Shown here: positions 15,010 to 21,800 of the stretch, piece after piece | Numbering within the stretch: the stretch's first letter is position 1 | Layout of the letters: each line of letters starts with the position of its first letter | Origin: Verrucomicrobia bacterium UBA740 | Lineage (GTDB): Bacteria; Verrucomicrobiota; Kiritimatiellia; RFP12; UBA1067 | Direction: 5' to 3' | DNA: 30,669 nucleotides | Assembly (NCBI GenBank): GCA_002298665.1 | Contig: DBKW01000013.1 | Span: 1 to 30,669, forward strand | Made by a program: the position numbers and the translations under genes | Notes under the pieces: generated by a model | What the model saw: the letters and a program-made list of their open reading frames with translations, nothing else | Databases searched by the model: none | What the model was told of the DNA's origin: nothing

Positions 15010-16632
15010 GTGAAGCGCGGCGCATTCTGGGCGTTTGCCGCCGTCTTCGCCGTGGCGGTCGGCTGGCTTTTCGCCGGCGCGTGGTCTACTGATCTCGCGC
15101 CGGTCATGCCGGATTGCGCCGTTTCCTTTCCGCGGCGGTGGCTCGCCACGCGCGGGGGGGAGTGGTTCGCGAACGGCAAGTTCGTCCCGGACGATCTGCT
15201 CGTCCTCCTCGGCGGACCCTACGTTTGGCAGGAACTGCGGTACGCGGTCGCGCTTTTCGCCGCCGCGTTGGGGCTGGCCTGGTTTTTGCGCGGGAGGGGT
15301 CTCTCGCGCCTGTCCGCCTACGGGGCGGGGCTTTTCCTGGCGTTTTCGGGCTATTGGTGCACGCTTTTCAGCGCCGGACACCTGGGCTGGTTTCGCTGGA
15401 TGACGTACGGCGTCTGGGTGTTCGGGCTCGTGGACCGTGCGCTCGGGCGGGGCGGGGCCCGTTATTGGCTCCTTCTGGGCGCGTGTCTGGCGTGGGGGAG
15501 TTTCTACCAGCCCGACCTTTGGCTCCTTTTCACCCTCTTTTCCTTTGTCTACTTCCTTTATCGCCTGTATCGGGAGCGGGCGCGCTTTTTGCCGCTCCGC
15601 ACCGGCGGAATCCGTTTCCTCAAAGGAGCGGCCCTCGCGTGCGCGGCGTTTGTCCTGATCGGCCTGCCGAGTTTCCGTTCCGCCTTCGTCAATGATTTGG
15701 GCGGACGCGACGCGCAGATCGCCTCTTCCGCGGCGAATCCGGCGGACGAGGCGCGGGCGCGGTGGATTTTCGTCACGAACTGGTCCCTGCCGCCGGAAGA
15801 CACTCTGGAACTCGTCGTGCCGCGCGTGCAGGGCGATACGAGCTGTCCGCTCACGCTCGCCATTAACGGCGCGGCGAAAGGGACGCGTCCGTATACGGGG
15901 CGGTTGGGGCGTCCGGACGGGGCGCCCGGCGGCAATTACCGCCAGCACGCGCTGTATGCGGGGGCGGCGACCTGCGCGCTCGCCCTTTTGGCGCTCGTCG
16001 CCGCGTGCGGGCGGGGTGGGTTGCGCGCCTGCGCCCTGTCGCGTGCGGACATCTTCTTTTTCGCCGCGTGCGCGTTCGTCTTCTGGCTGTTTGCGCTCGG
16101 ACGCTACTGCGCGCCAGTCTACCGGCTCGTCTACGCTTTGCCGTTCGGCGACTATCTGCGCGCCCCGGTCAAGTGGCTTCATCTGACGGAATTCGCCCTC
16201 GCCGTCCTCGCCGGCTATGGACTTGAGGCGTTGCGGCGGCTTTTGGCGCGCACGTCTCTCGCGCCAAGCATGCAAACCGCCGCGCTCGTCCTCCTCATCC
16301 TTATAGGGACCTTCGACCTCGTGCGCGTGGACGCCCTCTATTGCGCCCCCCGCCGGGCGGACGCCCAACTGCAGTTCGCCGACATACAAGCCTTGCGCAA
16401 CCCGTCCGTCCAGGACCAGATGCGCCGGGCGCGGATGCGCGTTTTGGGGTACTATGGCGCCGCGGCGCTTGTGGAAGTTCCCCAGCCGCGCGAAAACGGT
16501 CCCGCAGACGTCCCCGCCCCCGTACCGGGCGTACTCGTCTGGGCCATCCTTTCCGTCCTCGCGGACCTGCTTCTGGCGGGGTGGCTCGTGGGGGATTTTC
16601 TCCTGCGCAAGAGGAAGACGGAACAAAAATGA
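15010..16632 (+). CDS. YfhO-like polytopic membrane protein
   Basis: A 540-aa protein with about ten hydrophobic segments, a large loop after residue 230 containing FVTNWSLPPEDTLELVVPRV, and a conserved-looking LPFGDYLRAPVKWLHLTEFA followed by a membrane segment and GYGLEALRR. This pattern resembles YfhO and related GT-C-like membrane proteins, which act in lipid-linked sugar transfer or lipoteichoic acid glycosylation in other bacteria; the assignment is tentative. It uses a GTG start 15 bp after subunit K with AAGG upstream, so it is probably cotranscribed with the V-ATPase. The stop overlaps the acyl carrier protein start (ATGA). Confidence 0.6.
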   Translation: MKRGAFWAFAAVFAVAVGWLFAGAWSTDLAPVMPDCAVSFPRRWLATRGGEWFANGKFVPDDLLVLLGGPYVWQELRYAVALFAAALGLAWFLRGRGLSRLSAYGAGLFLAFSGYWCTLFSAGHLGWFRWMTYGVWVFGLVDRALGRGGARYWLLLGACLAWGSFYQPDLWLLFTLFSFVYFLYRLYRERARFLPLRTGGIRFLKGAALACAAFVLIGLPSFRSAFVNDLGGRDAQIASSAANPADEARARWIFVTNWSLPPEDTLELVVPRVQGDTSCPLTLAINGAAKGTRPYTGRLGRPDGAPGGNYRQHALYAGAATCALALLALVAACGRGGLRACALSRADIFFFAACAFVFWLFALGRYCAPVYRLVYALPFGDYLRAPVKWLHLTEFALAVLAGYGLEALRRLLARTSLAPSMQTAALVLLILIGTFDLVRVDALYCAPRRADAQLQFADIQALRNPSVQDQMRRARMRVLGYYGAAALVEVPQPRENGPADVPAPVPGVLVWAILSVLADLLLAGWLVGDFLLRKRKTEQK

Positions 16633-16841
16633 ACGAAGAAGCCTTTTTTGCACTCGCCGCGCAGGTTTTTGGCGTGCCGCGCGAGACATTGACGCGCGAG
16701 ACGGCGTTCGAGTCCATCCCGCAGTGGGACAGCATCAACCACCTGCGGCTTCTGATGGAGACGGAAGCGGCGTTCGGCGTGCATTATCCGCTCGCGCGCA
16801 TTCCCCGTCTCAAGACCCTCGGCGATTTCCTGAACCCCTGA
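16629..16841 (+). CDS. Acyl carrier protein-like protein
   Basis: A 70-aa acidic helical protein with the phosphopantetheine attachment motif WDSINHLRLLMETEAAFGV (Ser35). Length and motif fit stand-alone acyl or peptidyl carrier proteins; the spacing from Ser to the FGV segment is normal. No fatty acid synthesis genes are nearby, so a specialised role, such as supplying acyl or aminoacyl groups to an envelope polymer together with the membrane protein it overlaps, is possible but unproven. It is the last gene of the V-ATPase unit and is followed by a terminator. Confidence 0.8.
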   Translation: MNEEAFFALAAQVFGVPRETLTRETAFESIPQWDSINHLRLLMETEAAFGVHYPLARIPRLKTLGDFLNP

Positions 16842-16869
16842 GCGCGGCACTCCCCCCCGTCCAGCGTCC

Positions 16870-16904
16870 GCCGGAGACTTCCGTGCGGTCCGTCTCCGGC
16901 TTTT
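16870..16904 (+). terminator. Rho-independent terminator after the acyl carrier protein gene
   Basis: A 9-bp GC-rich stem, GCCGGAGAC (16870-16878) with GTCTCCGGC (16892-16900), a 13-nt loop and TTTT. It closes the D-I-K-membrane protein-ACP unit. Confidence 0.8.
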
Positions 16905-16934
16905 GTCCGGCGCGTCTCTGGCTTTCCGTCCCCA

Positions 16935-17154
16935 GGTTGGCGACTTGAATAGCTGCCCCTTAGACCTGGAATATCTCCGTCTGCGACCTGAATTGCAAAT
17001 CACTATGTCTTTCATATGAATTCACTATGTGTTTTGATGTAAAACACTATGACTTTTAACACAAAACACTATGTCAATTACATTAAAACACTATGTGTTT
17101 CACATAAAAACTCATAGAGTATTGTTTCAAGACACATAGTGAATTGTTTTTTTG
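16935..17154. repeat. AT-rich 22-bp-period array (CACTATG units) with degenerate GC-richer start
   Basis: Seven units start at 17001, 17023, 17045, 17067, 17089, 17111 and 17133, exactly 22 bp apart. The first five carry CACTATG; from the third on it is preceded by AAAA, giving an 11-bp constant part AAAACACTATG and a variable 11-bp part (ACTTTTAACAC, TCAATTACATT and so on). The last two units carry the core on the other strand (CTCATAG, CACATAGTG) while keeping the 22-bp register. Upstream, GACTTGAAT, GACCTGGAAT and GACCTGAAT at 16942, 16963 and 16985 continue nearly the same period. The array contrasts with the GC-rich surroundings and has no coding potential. Confidence 0.9.
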
Positions 17155-17155
17155 G

Positions 17156-17184
17156 TTGCTTGGTTTTCCGAATTATGGTAGACT
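17156..17184 (+). promoter_or_regulatory. Possible promoter for the HU-like protein gene
   Basis: TTGCTT (17156-17161) and TAGACT (17179-17184) are 17 bp apart, immediately downstream of the 22-bp-period array. Both boxes are weak matches, so this is only the best candidate in the region. The leader to the ATG at 17276 would be about 85 nt. Confidence 0.35.
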
Positions 17185-17275
17185 ATGAGGCTACAAAGCG
17201 GTCCGGCGGAGTGGCTGAAGGTCTGTGGCAAACGGGGTGAAAGCCGGAGTTGGACGGCAAGAAAGGCGGAAAGAA

Positions 17276-18019
17276 ATGGACAAAAAGTATCTGACGTACG
17301 ACACGGTGCCGTGCCGGGCGCCGGGGAATCCCGGCGGCTACCGGCTGCAACTGCGGCAGGAACCTGCGCAGGCCGAGAACAGCGCCTACAAGGAGGCTGT
17401 TCAGAGTCTTTCGCTCAATCTGAACGAGAGGACGGTCGCGTTTCTGGTCGAGGCGGTCCTGCTGTCGTTCGCCGAAAAGGTGGCGGCGGACGGCGTGCCG
17501 CGGCGCATCGGCAATCTGCTCAAGTTCGCGCCGGTTTTGCGCGGCAAGGTGGAGGGCGTGAACAGTCCCTTCGACCCCAAAACCGTGAAAACGTCCGTCG
17601 CCGTGACGCCGTTGAAGGGGCTGTCGCGCGCATTGGACACGACACGTCTGGCTTTCGTCAACAGCCGCCCGGAGAAACGCATCACGATCCAGAACTTCCA
17701 GTCCCTGCCGCGCCAAACGGGCGGGGACGGCATCGTGGTGCGCGGACGGACGATTTCCGCGTTCGGGCGAAACCTGATTCTGCGCGCCGAGCTGGGGGAC
17801 TCCGCCGAAGTTTCGTGGCGCGCCGGGGACGGGGACATCCGGACGGTCCCGCTGGAGGTGTGTACGACGGACTACTTCTGCACGGAATTCGCATGGCCCG
17901 CGGCACTTCAGGACGTGCCGGCGGGGACGAAACTGACGTTCGTCCTGACCCTGCGCGGCGGGGTGAAAGACGCCGCGCCGCGTCAGAAGCGCGTCGTCTG
18001 CACGCTGCAAGACGCCTGA
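17276..18019 (+). CDS. HU/IHF-like DNA-binding protein with C-terminal DUF4469-like domain
   Basis: A 247-aa protein. The N-terminal part (about 10-120) resembles the divergent HU-type DNA-binding domain seen in large IHF-like proteins, with a helical region (NLNERTVAFLVEAVLLSF) and a strand region (FAPVLRGKVEGVNSPFDP). The C-terminal part (about 135-247) reads as a beta-rich domain (GGDGIVVRGRTISAFGRNLI, GTKLTFVLTLRGG), similar in layout to DUF4469 proteins. The start at 17276 follows GGCGGAAAG; longer frames from 17185 or 17225 lack support. It stands alone between the 22-bp-period array and the S10 leader. Nucleoid or array binding is inferred from domain and position, not shown. Confidence 0.55.
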   Translation: MDKKYLTYDTVPCRAPGNPGGYRLQLRQEPAQAENSAYKEAVQSLSLNLNERTVAFLVEAVLLSFAEKVAADGVPRRIGNLLKFAPVLRGKVEGVNSPFDPKTVKTSVAVTPLKGLSRALDTTRLAFVNSRPEKRITIQNFQSLPRQTGGDGIVVRGRTISAFGRNLILRAELGDSAEVSWRAGDGDIRTVPLEVCTTDYFCTEFAWPAALQDVPAGTKLTFVLTLRGGVKDAAPRQKRVVCTLQDA

Positions 18020-18161
18020 CCCGCCCCGATCGACAAGTCCCGTAGGATTCGGGGATGCGATTCAACCGGGAAAGGCATGCAGAAAAGTAGAATATCCCAG
18101 CGTAATCTACATTTTCTCTGTTGGCCACCTGCCCAGGCAATAGATTTTTGAAAATACCCTA

Positions 18162-18190
18162 TTGCCGTAAAGCGTTAGATTTGGTATAAT
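18162..18190 (+). promoter_or_regulatory. S10-spc operon promoter
   Basis: TTGCCG (18162-18167) and consensus TATAAT (18185-18190) with a 17-bp spacer. Transcription should start near 18197, giving a leader of about 247 nt before rpsJ. The 140 bp between the HU-like gene and this promoter hold nothing I can recognise. Confidence 0.8.
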
Positions 18191-18217
18191 AGAACCTAAT
18201 CTTCGCAGGAAGAGGGT

Positions 18218-18302
18218 CGCGATACGGGCGAGTATATCCCGTCGCGTCGTGACCGCCGAGCCCCGCTCGCGGTCATGAACGCCGCGAGCGACTTCTTTTT
18301 TT
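18218..18302 (+). promoter_or_regulatory. Structured leader with terminator/antiterminator-like hairpins
   Basis: The leader first forms a hairpin of CGCG-ACGGG (18218-18228, AT bulge) with CCCGT-CGCG (18238-18246). Next GACCGC (18251-18256) can pair with GCGGTC (18269-18274). That pairing excludes a stronger hairpin of GCTCGCGG (18265-18272) with CCGCGAGC (18282-18289), which is followed 6 nt later by seven Ts (18296-18302). Two mutually exclusive stems before a T run are the hallmark of transcription attenuation. S10 operons in E. coli are controlled in the leader by protein L4; whether L4 acts here is unknown. Confidence 0.65.
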
Positions 18303-18359
18303 GCGGGGAGGACTGTGTCGAGACCCAATCGTGCGCGGGACTGCTTCTGAAGGGGTTCC

Positions 18360-18387
18360 CGGCGGCTACACCGGGTGGTGACCGCCG
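18360..18387 (+). promoter_or_regulatory. Second leader hairpin upstream of rpsJ
   Basis: CGGCGG (18360-18365) can pair with CCGCCG (18382-18387). The right side lies within GTGACCGCCGA (18378-18388), an exact 11-bp copy of 18249-18259 in the first leader element. The repeat suggests two alternative or duplicated recognition elements in the same RNA. Confidence 0.4.
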
Positions 18388-18443
18388 ATAGCGCGATCGT
18401 CGAAGCGCAGGTCGAATGAACTAAGTAAGGAACAAAGGTAAAA

Positions 18444-18752
18444 ATGCAACAGCAAAGAGTTCGCATCCGCCTGCAGGCATACGATCACCGTGTGCTGGAT
18501 CAGGCCGTCGGTGGCATCATCGACACGGCCCGGGGCACGGGTGCGCAGGTCGTGGGGCCCATCCCGCTGCCGACGCGTATCGAGCGTTTCACGGTGAACC
18601 GTTCGCCGAACGTCGACAAGAAGTCCATGGATCAGTTCGAGATGCGCACGCACAAGCGCCTGCTCGACATCGTCAACCCGACCGCCCAGACGATCGATGA
18701 GCTCAAGAAGCTCAATCTGCCGGCTGGCGTGGACATCACGATCAAGGTCTGA
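18444..18752 (+). CDS. rpsJ: Ribosomal protein S10
   Basis: A 102-aa protein of normal length for S10, a small-subunit head protein that also takes part in transcription antitermination as NusE. Typical segments are RVRIRLQAYDHRVLDQAV, GPIPLPTRIERFTV and the loop SPNVDKKSMDQFEMRTHKR. It is the first gene of the operon, behind the structured leader, with AAAGG before the ATG. The genes for S12, S7 and elongation factors, which often precede it, are not in the window. Confidence 0.98.
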   Translation: MQQQRVRIRLQAYDHRVLDQAVGGIIDTARGTGAQVVGPIPLPTRIERFTVNRSPNVDKKSMDQFEMRTHKRLLDIVNPTAQTIDELKKLNLPAGVDITIKV

Positions 18753-18763
18753 GGAGGTCTGCG

Positions 18764-19426
18764 ATGGAAGGTTTGATTGGCAAGAAGATTGGCATGACCC
18801 AGGTCTACGACGCGGACGGCGTGCGCACGTGCGTGACGGTCGTCGAGGTCGGTCCCTGCCCGGTCGTGCAGCTCAAGACGCCCGAGAACGACGGCTACAG
18901 CGCCGCGCAGCTCGGCTATGGCGCGCAAAAGGCGCAGCGTCTGGCGAAGGCCCAGCAGAAGCATTTTGAAAAGGCGGGCGTCGAGACGCTCAAGGTCCTC
19001 CGCGAATTCGCGCTGGACGCGGGCGAGGAAGTCAAGGTCGGCGACAAGATCACGGTCGCGAACTTCGAAGGCGTCAAGTACGTGGACATCACGGGCGTGA
19101 CGAAGGGCAAGGGCTTCGCCGGCGTCCTCAAGCGCTACAATTTCGCGGGCGGCAACATGACGCACGGCGGCCACTCCAAGCGCCGTACGGGCGGTCTGGC
19201 GGCGCGCGATCTCCCGGGTTGGATTGAAAAGGGCAAGAAGATGCCGGGCCACATGGGCGACGTGAACCGCAAGGCGATGAACCTCGAGGTCGTCGCGGTG
19301 CGTCCCGAGGACAACGCGCTCCTCGTCAAGGGCTCGATTCCCGGCGCGCGCAACGGCATCGTGATCGTGCGCAAGTCCCTCAAGAACAATGTGATCGCGG
19401 CGAAAGCGCAGAAGGGGGCCAAGTAA
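18764..19426 (+). CDS. rplC: Ribosomal protein L3
   Basis: A 220-aa protein, normal for L3, which helps nucleate 50S assembly near the 3' end of 23S rRNA. The start LIGKKIGMTQVYD and the central GKGFAGVLKRYNFAGGNMTH and SKRRTGGLAARDLPG are diagnostic; the loop reaching the peptidyl-transferase centre includes KKMPGHMGD. The glutamine methylated by PrmB in E. coli appears to be replaced in this loop region (GNMTHGGHS in place of a GNxQxxHG-like run). GGAGG precedes the start, 11 bp after rpsJ. Confidence 0.97.
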   Translation: MEGLIGKKIGMTQVYDADGVRTCVTVVEVGPCPVVQLKTPENDGYSAAQLGYGAQKAQRLAKAQQKHFEKAGVETLKVLREFALDAGEEVKVGDKITVANFEGVKYVDITGVTKGKGFAGVLKRYNFAGGNMTHGGHSKRRTGGLAARDLPGWIEKGKKMPGHMGDVNRKAMNLEVVAVRPEDNALLVKGSIPGARNGIVIVRKSLKNNVIAAKAQKGAK

Positions 19427-19428
19427 TC

Positions 19429-20022
19429 ATGAAGAAGATTGACGTCACGATTGAAGAGTCGCAGTTGACGCTCGACAAGGGCGCGCAGGCGGTCAAGGAC
19501 GCGATTACGGCCATCCGCAACTGGATGCGCGCGGGCACGGCCTCGACGAAGGGCAAGGGCGAAGTCGCCGGTTCGAACAAGAAGCCGTGGAAGCAGAAGG
19601 GCACGGGCAACGCGCGTGCGGGCTTCCGCCAGTCGCCGGTTTGGCGCGGCGGCGGCGTGGCGCACGGCCCCAAGCCGCGCGTCTACGACCAGAAGGTCAA
19701 CAAGAAGGTCATGAAACTCGCGTTCGCGCGTGCGTTCTCCGACAAGTTCAAGGCGGGCGACGTGATCGTCGTGGACGCGTTCTCGTTCGAGGCGCCCAAG
19801 ACGAAGCTCATGGCGGGCTTCCTCAAGGAACTCGGCGTCGACCGCACGGCGATCATCGTCCAGAAGGAAGTCGACGAGACGACGCTTCTGGCCACGAGCA
19901 ACCTGCCCCGCATCGACTATTCGACGGCCGCGGCGCTTGACGTGTATTCCCTCATGGTCGCGCGCAAGGTTGTTTGCGACAAGGCCGCATTCGACGCGCT
20001 CGTCGAGCGTATCGCCAAGTAA
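19429..20022 (+). CDS. rplD: Ribosomal protein L4
   Basis: A 197-aa protein, normal length. The exit-tunnel loop motif KKPWKQKGTGNARAGFRQSP, followed by VWRGGGVAHGPKPR, is clear, and the C-terminal fold region runs from KAGDVIVVDAF to the end. In E. coli L4 also represses its own operon through the S10 leader, which is relevant to the attenuator-like leader here. It begins 2 bp after the rplC stop. Confidence 0.97.
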   Translation: MKKIDVTIEESQLTLDKGAQAVKDAITAIRNWMRAGTASTKGKGEVAGSNKKPWKQKGTGNARAGFRQSPVWRGGGVAHGPKPRVYDQKVNKKVMKLAFARAFSDKFKAGDVIVVDAFSFEAPKTKLMAGFLKELGVDRTAIIVQKEVDETTLLATSNLPRIDYSTAAALDVYSLMVARKVVCDKAAFDALVERIAK

Positions 20023-20031
20023 GGAGCAGTC

Positions 20032-20313
20032 ATGACGAACGATGAAGTCATCAAGAAGGTTCTGATCACGGAGAAGGGCTCGCGCCTTTCGGTCGAGAAC
20101 CGCTATGTGCTGGAAGTCGCGGCGGATGCGCGCAAGCCCCAGATCGCCACGGCGGTCGAGGCCAAGTTCGGCGTGCACGTCCTCGCGGTCCGCACGGTCA
20201 ACACCAAGGGCGGGATCCGCTACATCCGCGGCACGCGCCGCGCGGTGACGGAACCGACTGTCAAGAAAGCGTATGTCACCGTCAAGGCCGGCGAGCGCAT
20301 CGAACAGGTCTAA
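20032..20313 (+). CDS. rplW: Ribosomal protein L23
   Basis: A 93-aa protein of normal size for uL23, which sits at the tunnel exit and docks trigger factor and SRP. Recognisable parts are VLITEKGSRLSVENRYVLEV at the start and the extended loop VRTVNTKGGIRYIRGTRRAV. The AGGAG Shine-Dalgarno lies in the 9-bp gap after rplD. Confidence 0.95.
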   Translation: MTNDEVIKKVLITEKGSRLSVENRYVLEVAADARKPQIATAVEAKFGVHVLAVRTVNTKGGIRYIRGTRRAVTEPTVKKAYVTVKAGERIEQV

Positions 20314-20324
20314 GGAGTATCTCA

Positions 20325-21149
20325 ATGGGACTTAAAACATTCAAAGCCCGTTCGTGCGGCATGCGTTTCCGCGTGGCCAGCACGCGCGAGGAAATCACCG
20401 CGAAGAAGCCGGTGAAGAGCCTGACGAAAGCCGTCCGCAAGACGGCCGGGCGCAACAACCAGGGCCGCATCACGACGCGCCACCACGGCGGCGGCGTGAA
20501 GCAGCGTCTGAGGATCGTCGATTTCAAGCGCGTCAAGGTCGACGTGCCGGCGACGGTCAAGGAGATCGAGTACGATCCGACCCGCAGCGCGAACCTCGCG
20601 CTCATCGAGTACGCGGACGGCGTGAAGAGCTACATTCTCGCGCCGGAAGGTCTCAAGGTCGGCATGACGGTCATGAACGGCGCGAAGGCCGAGGCGACGG
20701 TCGGCAACTGCCTGCCGCTCTCCCAGATCCCGCTCGGGCTGATGGTCCACGCCATCGAGCTCGTCCCGGGCCAGGGCGCGAAGGTCGGGCGTTCGGCCGG
20801 CAACGCGTGCCAGATCATGGCGCGCGACGGCGGCACGGTCACGCTCAAGATGCCTTCGGGCGAAGTGCGCATCTTCAACGGCCGCTGCCTGGCGTGCGTC
20901 GGCTCGGTCGGCAACAAGGATTGGGGTTCGATCCACCTCGGCAAGGCCGGCCGCAAGCGCTACCTCGGCATCCGTCCGACGGTCCGCGGCGTGGCGATGA
21001 ACCCTGTCGACCACCCGATGGGCGGCGGCGAAGGCCGTACGTCCGGCGGTAGCGATCCGCGCTCCCCGTGGGGCCAGCTGGCGAAGGGCGGCAAGACCCG
21101 TTCGCGCCGCAAAGCATCCAACAAAGTCATTGTCAAGAGGAGGAAATAA
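20325..21149 (+). CDS. rplB: Ribosomal protein L2
   Basis: A 274-aa protein, the largest in the block, needed for subunit joining and peptidyl-transferase function. It shows GRNNQGRITTRHHGGG, IEYDPTRSANLALIEY and VGNKDWGSIHLGKAGRKRYL. The conserved C-terminal motif reads NPVDHPMGGGEGR, with Met where most bacteria have His (NPVDHPHGGGEG); the preceding catalytic-region His is kept. GGAG precedes the start, 11 bp after rplW. Confidence 0.98.
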   Translation: MGLKTFKARSCGMRFRVASTREEITAKKPVKSLTKAVRKTAGRNNQGRITTRHHGGGVKQRLRIVDFKRVKVDVPATVKEIEYDPTRSANLALIEYADGVKSYILAPEGLKVGMTVMNGAKAEATVGNCLPLSQIPLGLMVHAIELVPGQGAKVGRSAGNACQIMARDGGTVTLKMPSGEVRIFNGRCLACVGSVGNKDWGSIHLGKAGRKRYLGIRPTVRGVAMNPVDHPMGGGEGRTSGGSDPRSPWGQLAKGGKTRSRRKASNKVIVKRRK

Positions 21150-21152
21150 TCC

Positions 21153-21434
21153 ATGGCACGTTCTCTCAAGAAGGGACCTTATGTCGAGGAGAGCCTCCTC
21201 CGCAAGGTCGAGAAGGCGCAGGCCGGCAACAAGAAGCAGCCGATCAAGACGTGGAGCCGTCGCTCGATGGTTCTGCCCGAGTTCGTCGGTTTGACGTTCG
21301 CCATTCACAACGGACGGCAGCACATGCCGATCTTCATCACGGAAAACATGGTCGGCCACCGGCTGGGCGAGTTCGCTCCGACGCGCACGTTCAAGGCGCA
21401 CGGCAACTCCGCCGCCAAGGTCGAGAAGAAGTAA
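21153..21434 (+). CDS. rpsS: Ribosomal protein S19
   Basis: A 93-aa small-subunit head protein. The N-terminus MARSLKKGPYVEESLLRKVE, then IKTWSRRSMVLPEFVGLTFA and NMVGHRLGEFAPTRTF are diagnostic. It begins 3 bp after rplB, with GAGGA inside the rplB end acting as ribosome binding site. Confidence 0.97.
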   Translation: MARSLKKGPYVEESLLRKVEKAQAGNKKQPIKTWSRRSMVLPEFVGLTFAIHNGRQHMPIFITENMVGHRLGEFAPTRTFKAHGNSAAKVEKK

Positions 21435-21449
21435 GGGAGCCGAGAACAA

Positions 21450-21800
21450 ATGGAAGTCATCGCTCTAACCCGCAACGCGCGCATGTCGGCCGCCAAAGGC
21501 CGTCCGATCGCGCGCGCCTGTCAGGGACTTAAGGCGGCCGATGCATTGAAGGTCGTCGAGTTCTCGCCGAAGAAGGCCGCGGAAATCATCCGCAAGACGC
21601 TTTTGTCGGCCATCGCCAACGCGAAGAACAACAACGGTATCGCCGATGCGGCGAACCTCACGGTCAAGCTGTGCGTTTTCGACGAGTCCATTCGCATGCG
21701 CCGCTACTGGCCCACGGCCCGCGGTTCGGCGCACCCGATCGCCCGCCGTCTGTGCCACTGCAAGATCGTGCTGACCGATGCCAAGAAGGAGTCGAAATAA
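21450..21800 (+). CDS. rplV: Ribosomal protein L22
   Basis: A 116-aa protein lining the exit tunnel. The N-terminal helix region holds RMSAAKGRPIARACQGLKAA and KAAEIIRKTLLSAIANAKNN; the tunnel hairpin and C-terminus hold RMRRYWPTARGSAHPIARR and CHCKIVLTD. It overlaps the rpsC start by one base (TAATG). Confidence 0.96.
   Translation: MEVIALTRNARMSAAKGRPIARACQGLKAADALKVVEFSPKKAAEIIRKTLLSAIANAKNNNGIADAANLTVKLCVFDESIRMRRYWPTARGSAHPIARRLCHCKIVLTDAKKESK

Noticed and set aside
14521..16689. A 722-codon open frame on the minus strand
   Set aside because: It mirrors subunit K, the membrane protein and ACP genes; the Arg/Pro/Glu-rich composition is typical of antisense frames in GC-rich DNA.
16935..17154. 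CRISPR array or tRNA/attachment site remnant
   Set aside because: The 11+11-bp layout is too short for known CRISPR, and no cas, integrase or tRNA end is adjacent.
17204..17275. Partial tRNA-Ser-like sequence (GAGTGGCTGAAGG)
   Set aside because: A D-loop-like word is present, but there is no anticodon arm, T arm or acceptor pairing.
17183..18045. Alternative long frames on both strands over the HU-like gene
   Set aside because: Neither gives a recognisable fold, while the 17276-18019 frame has a ribosome binding site and HU-like helices.
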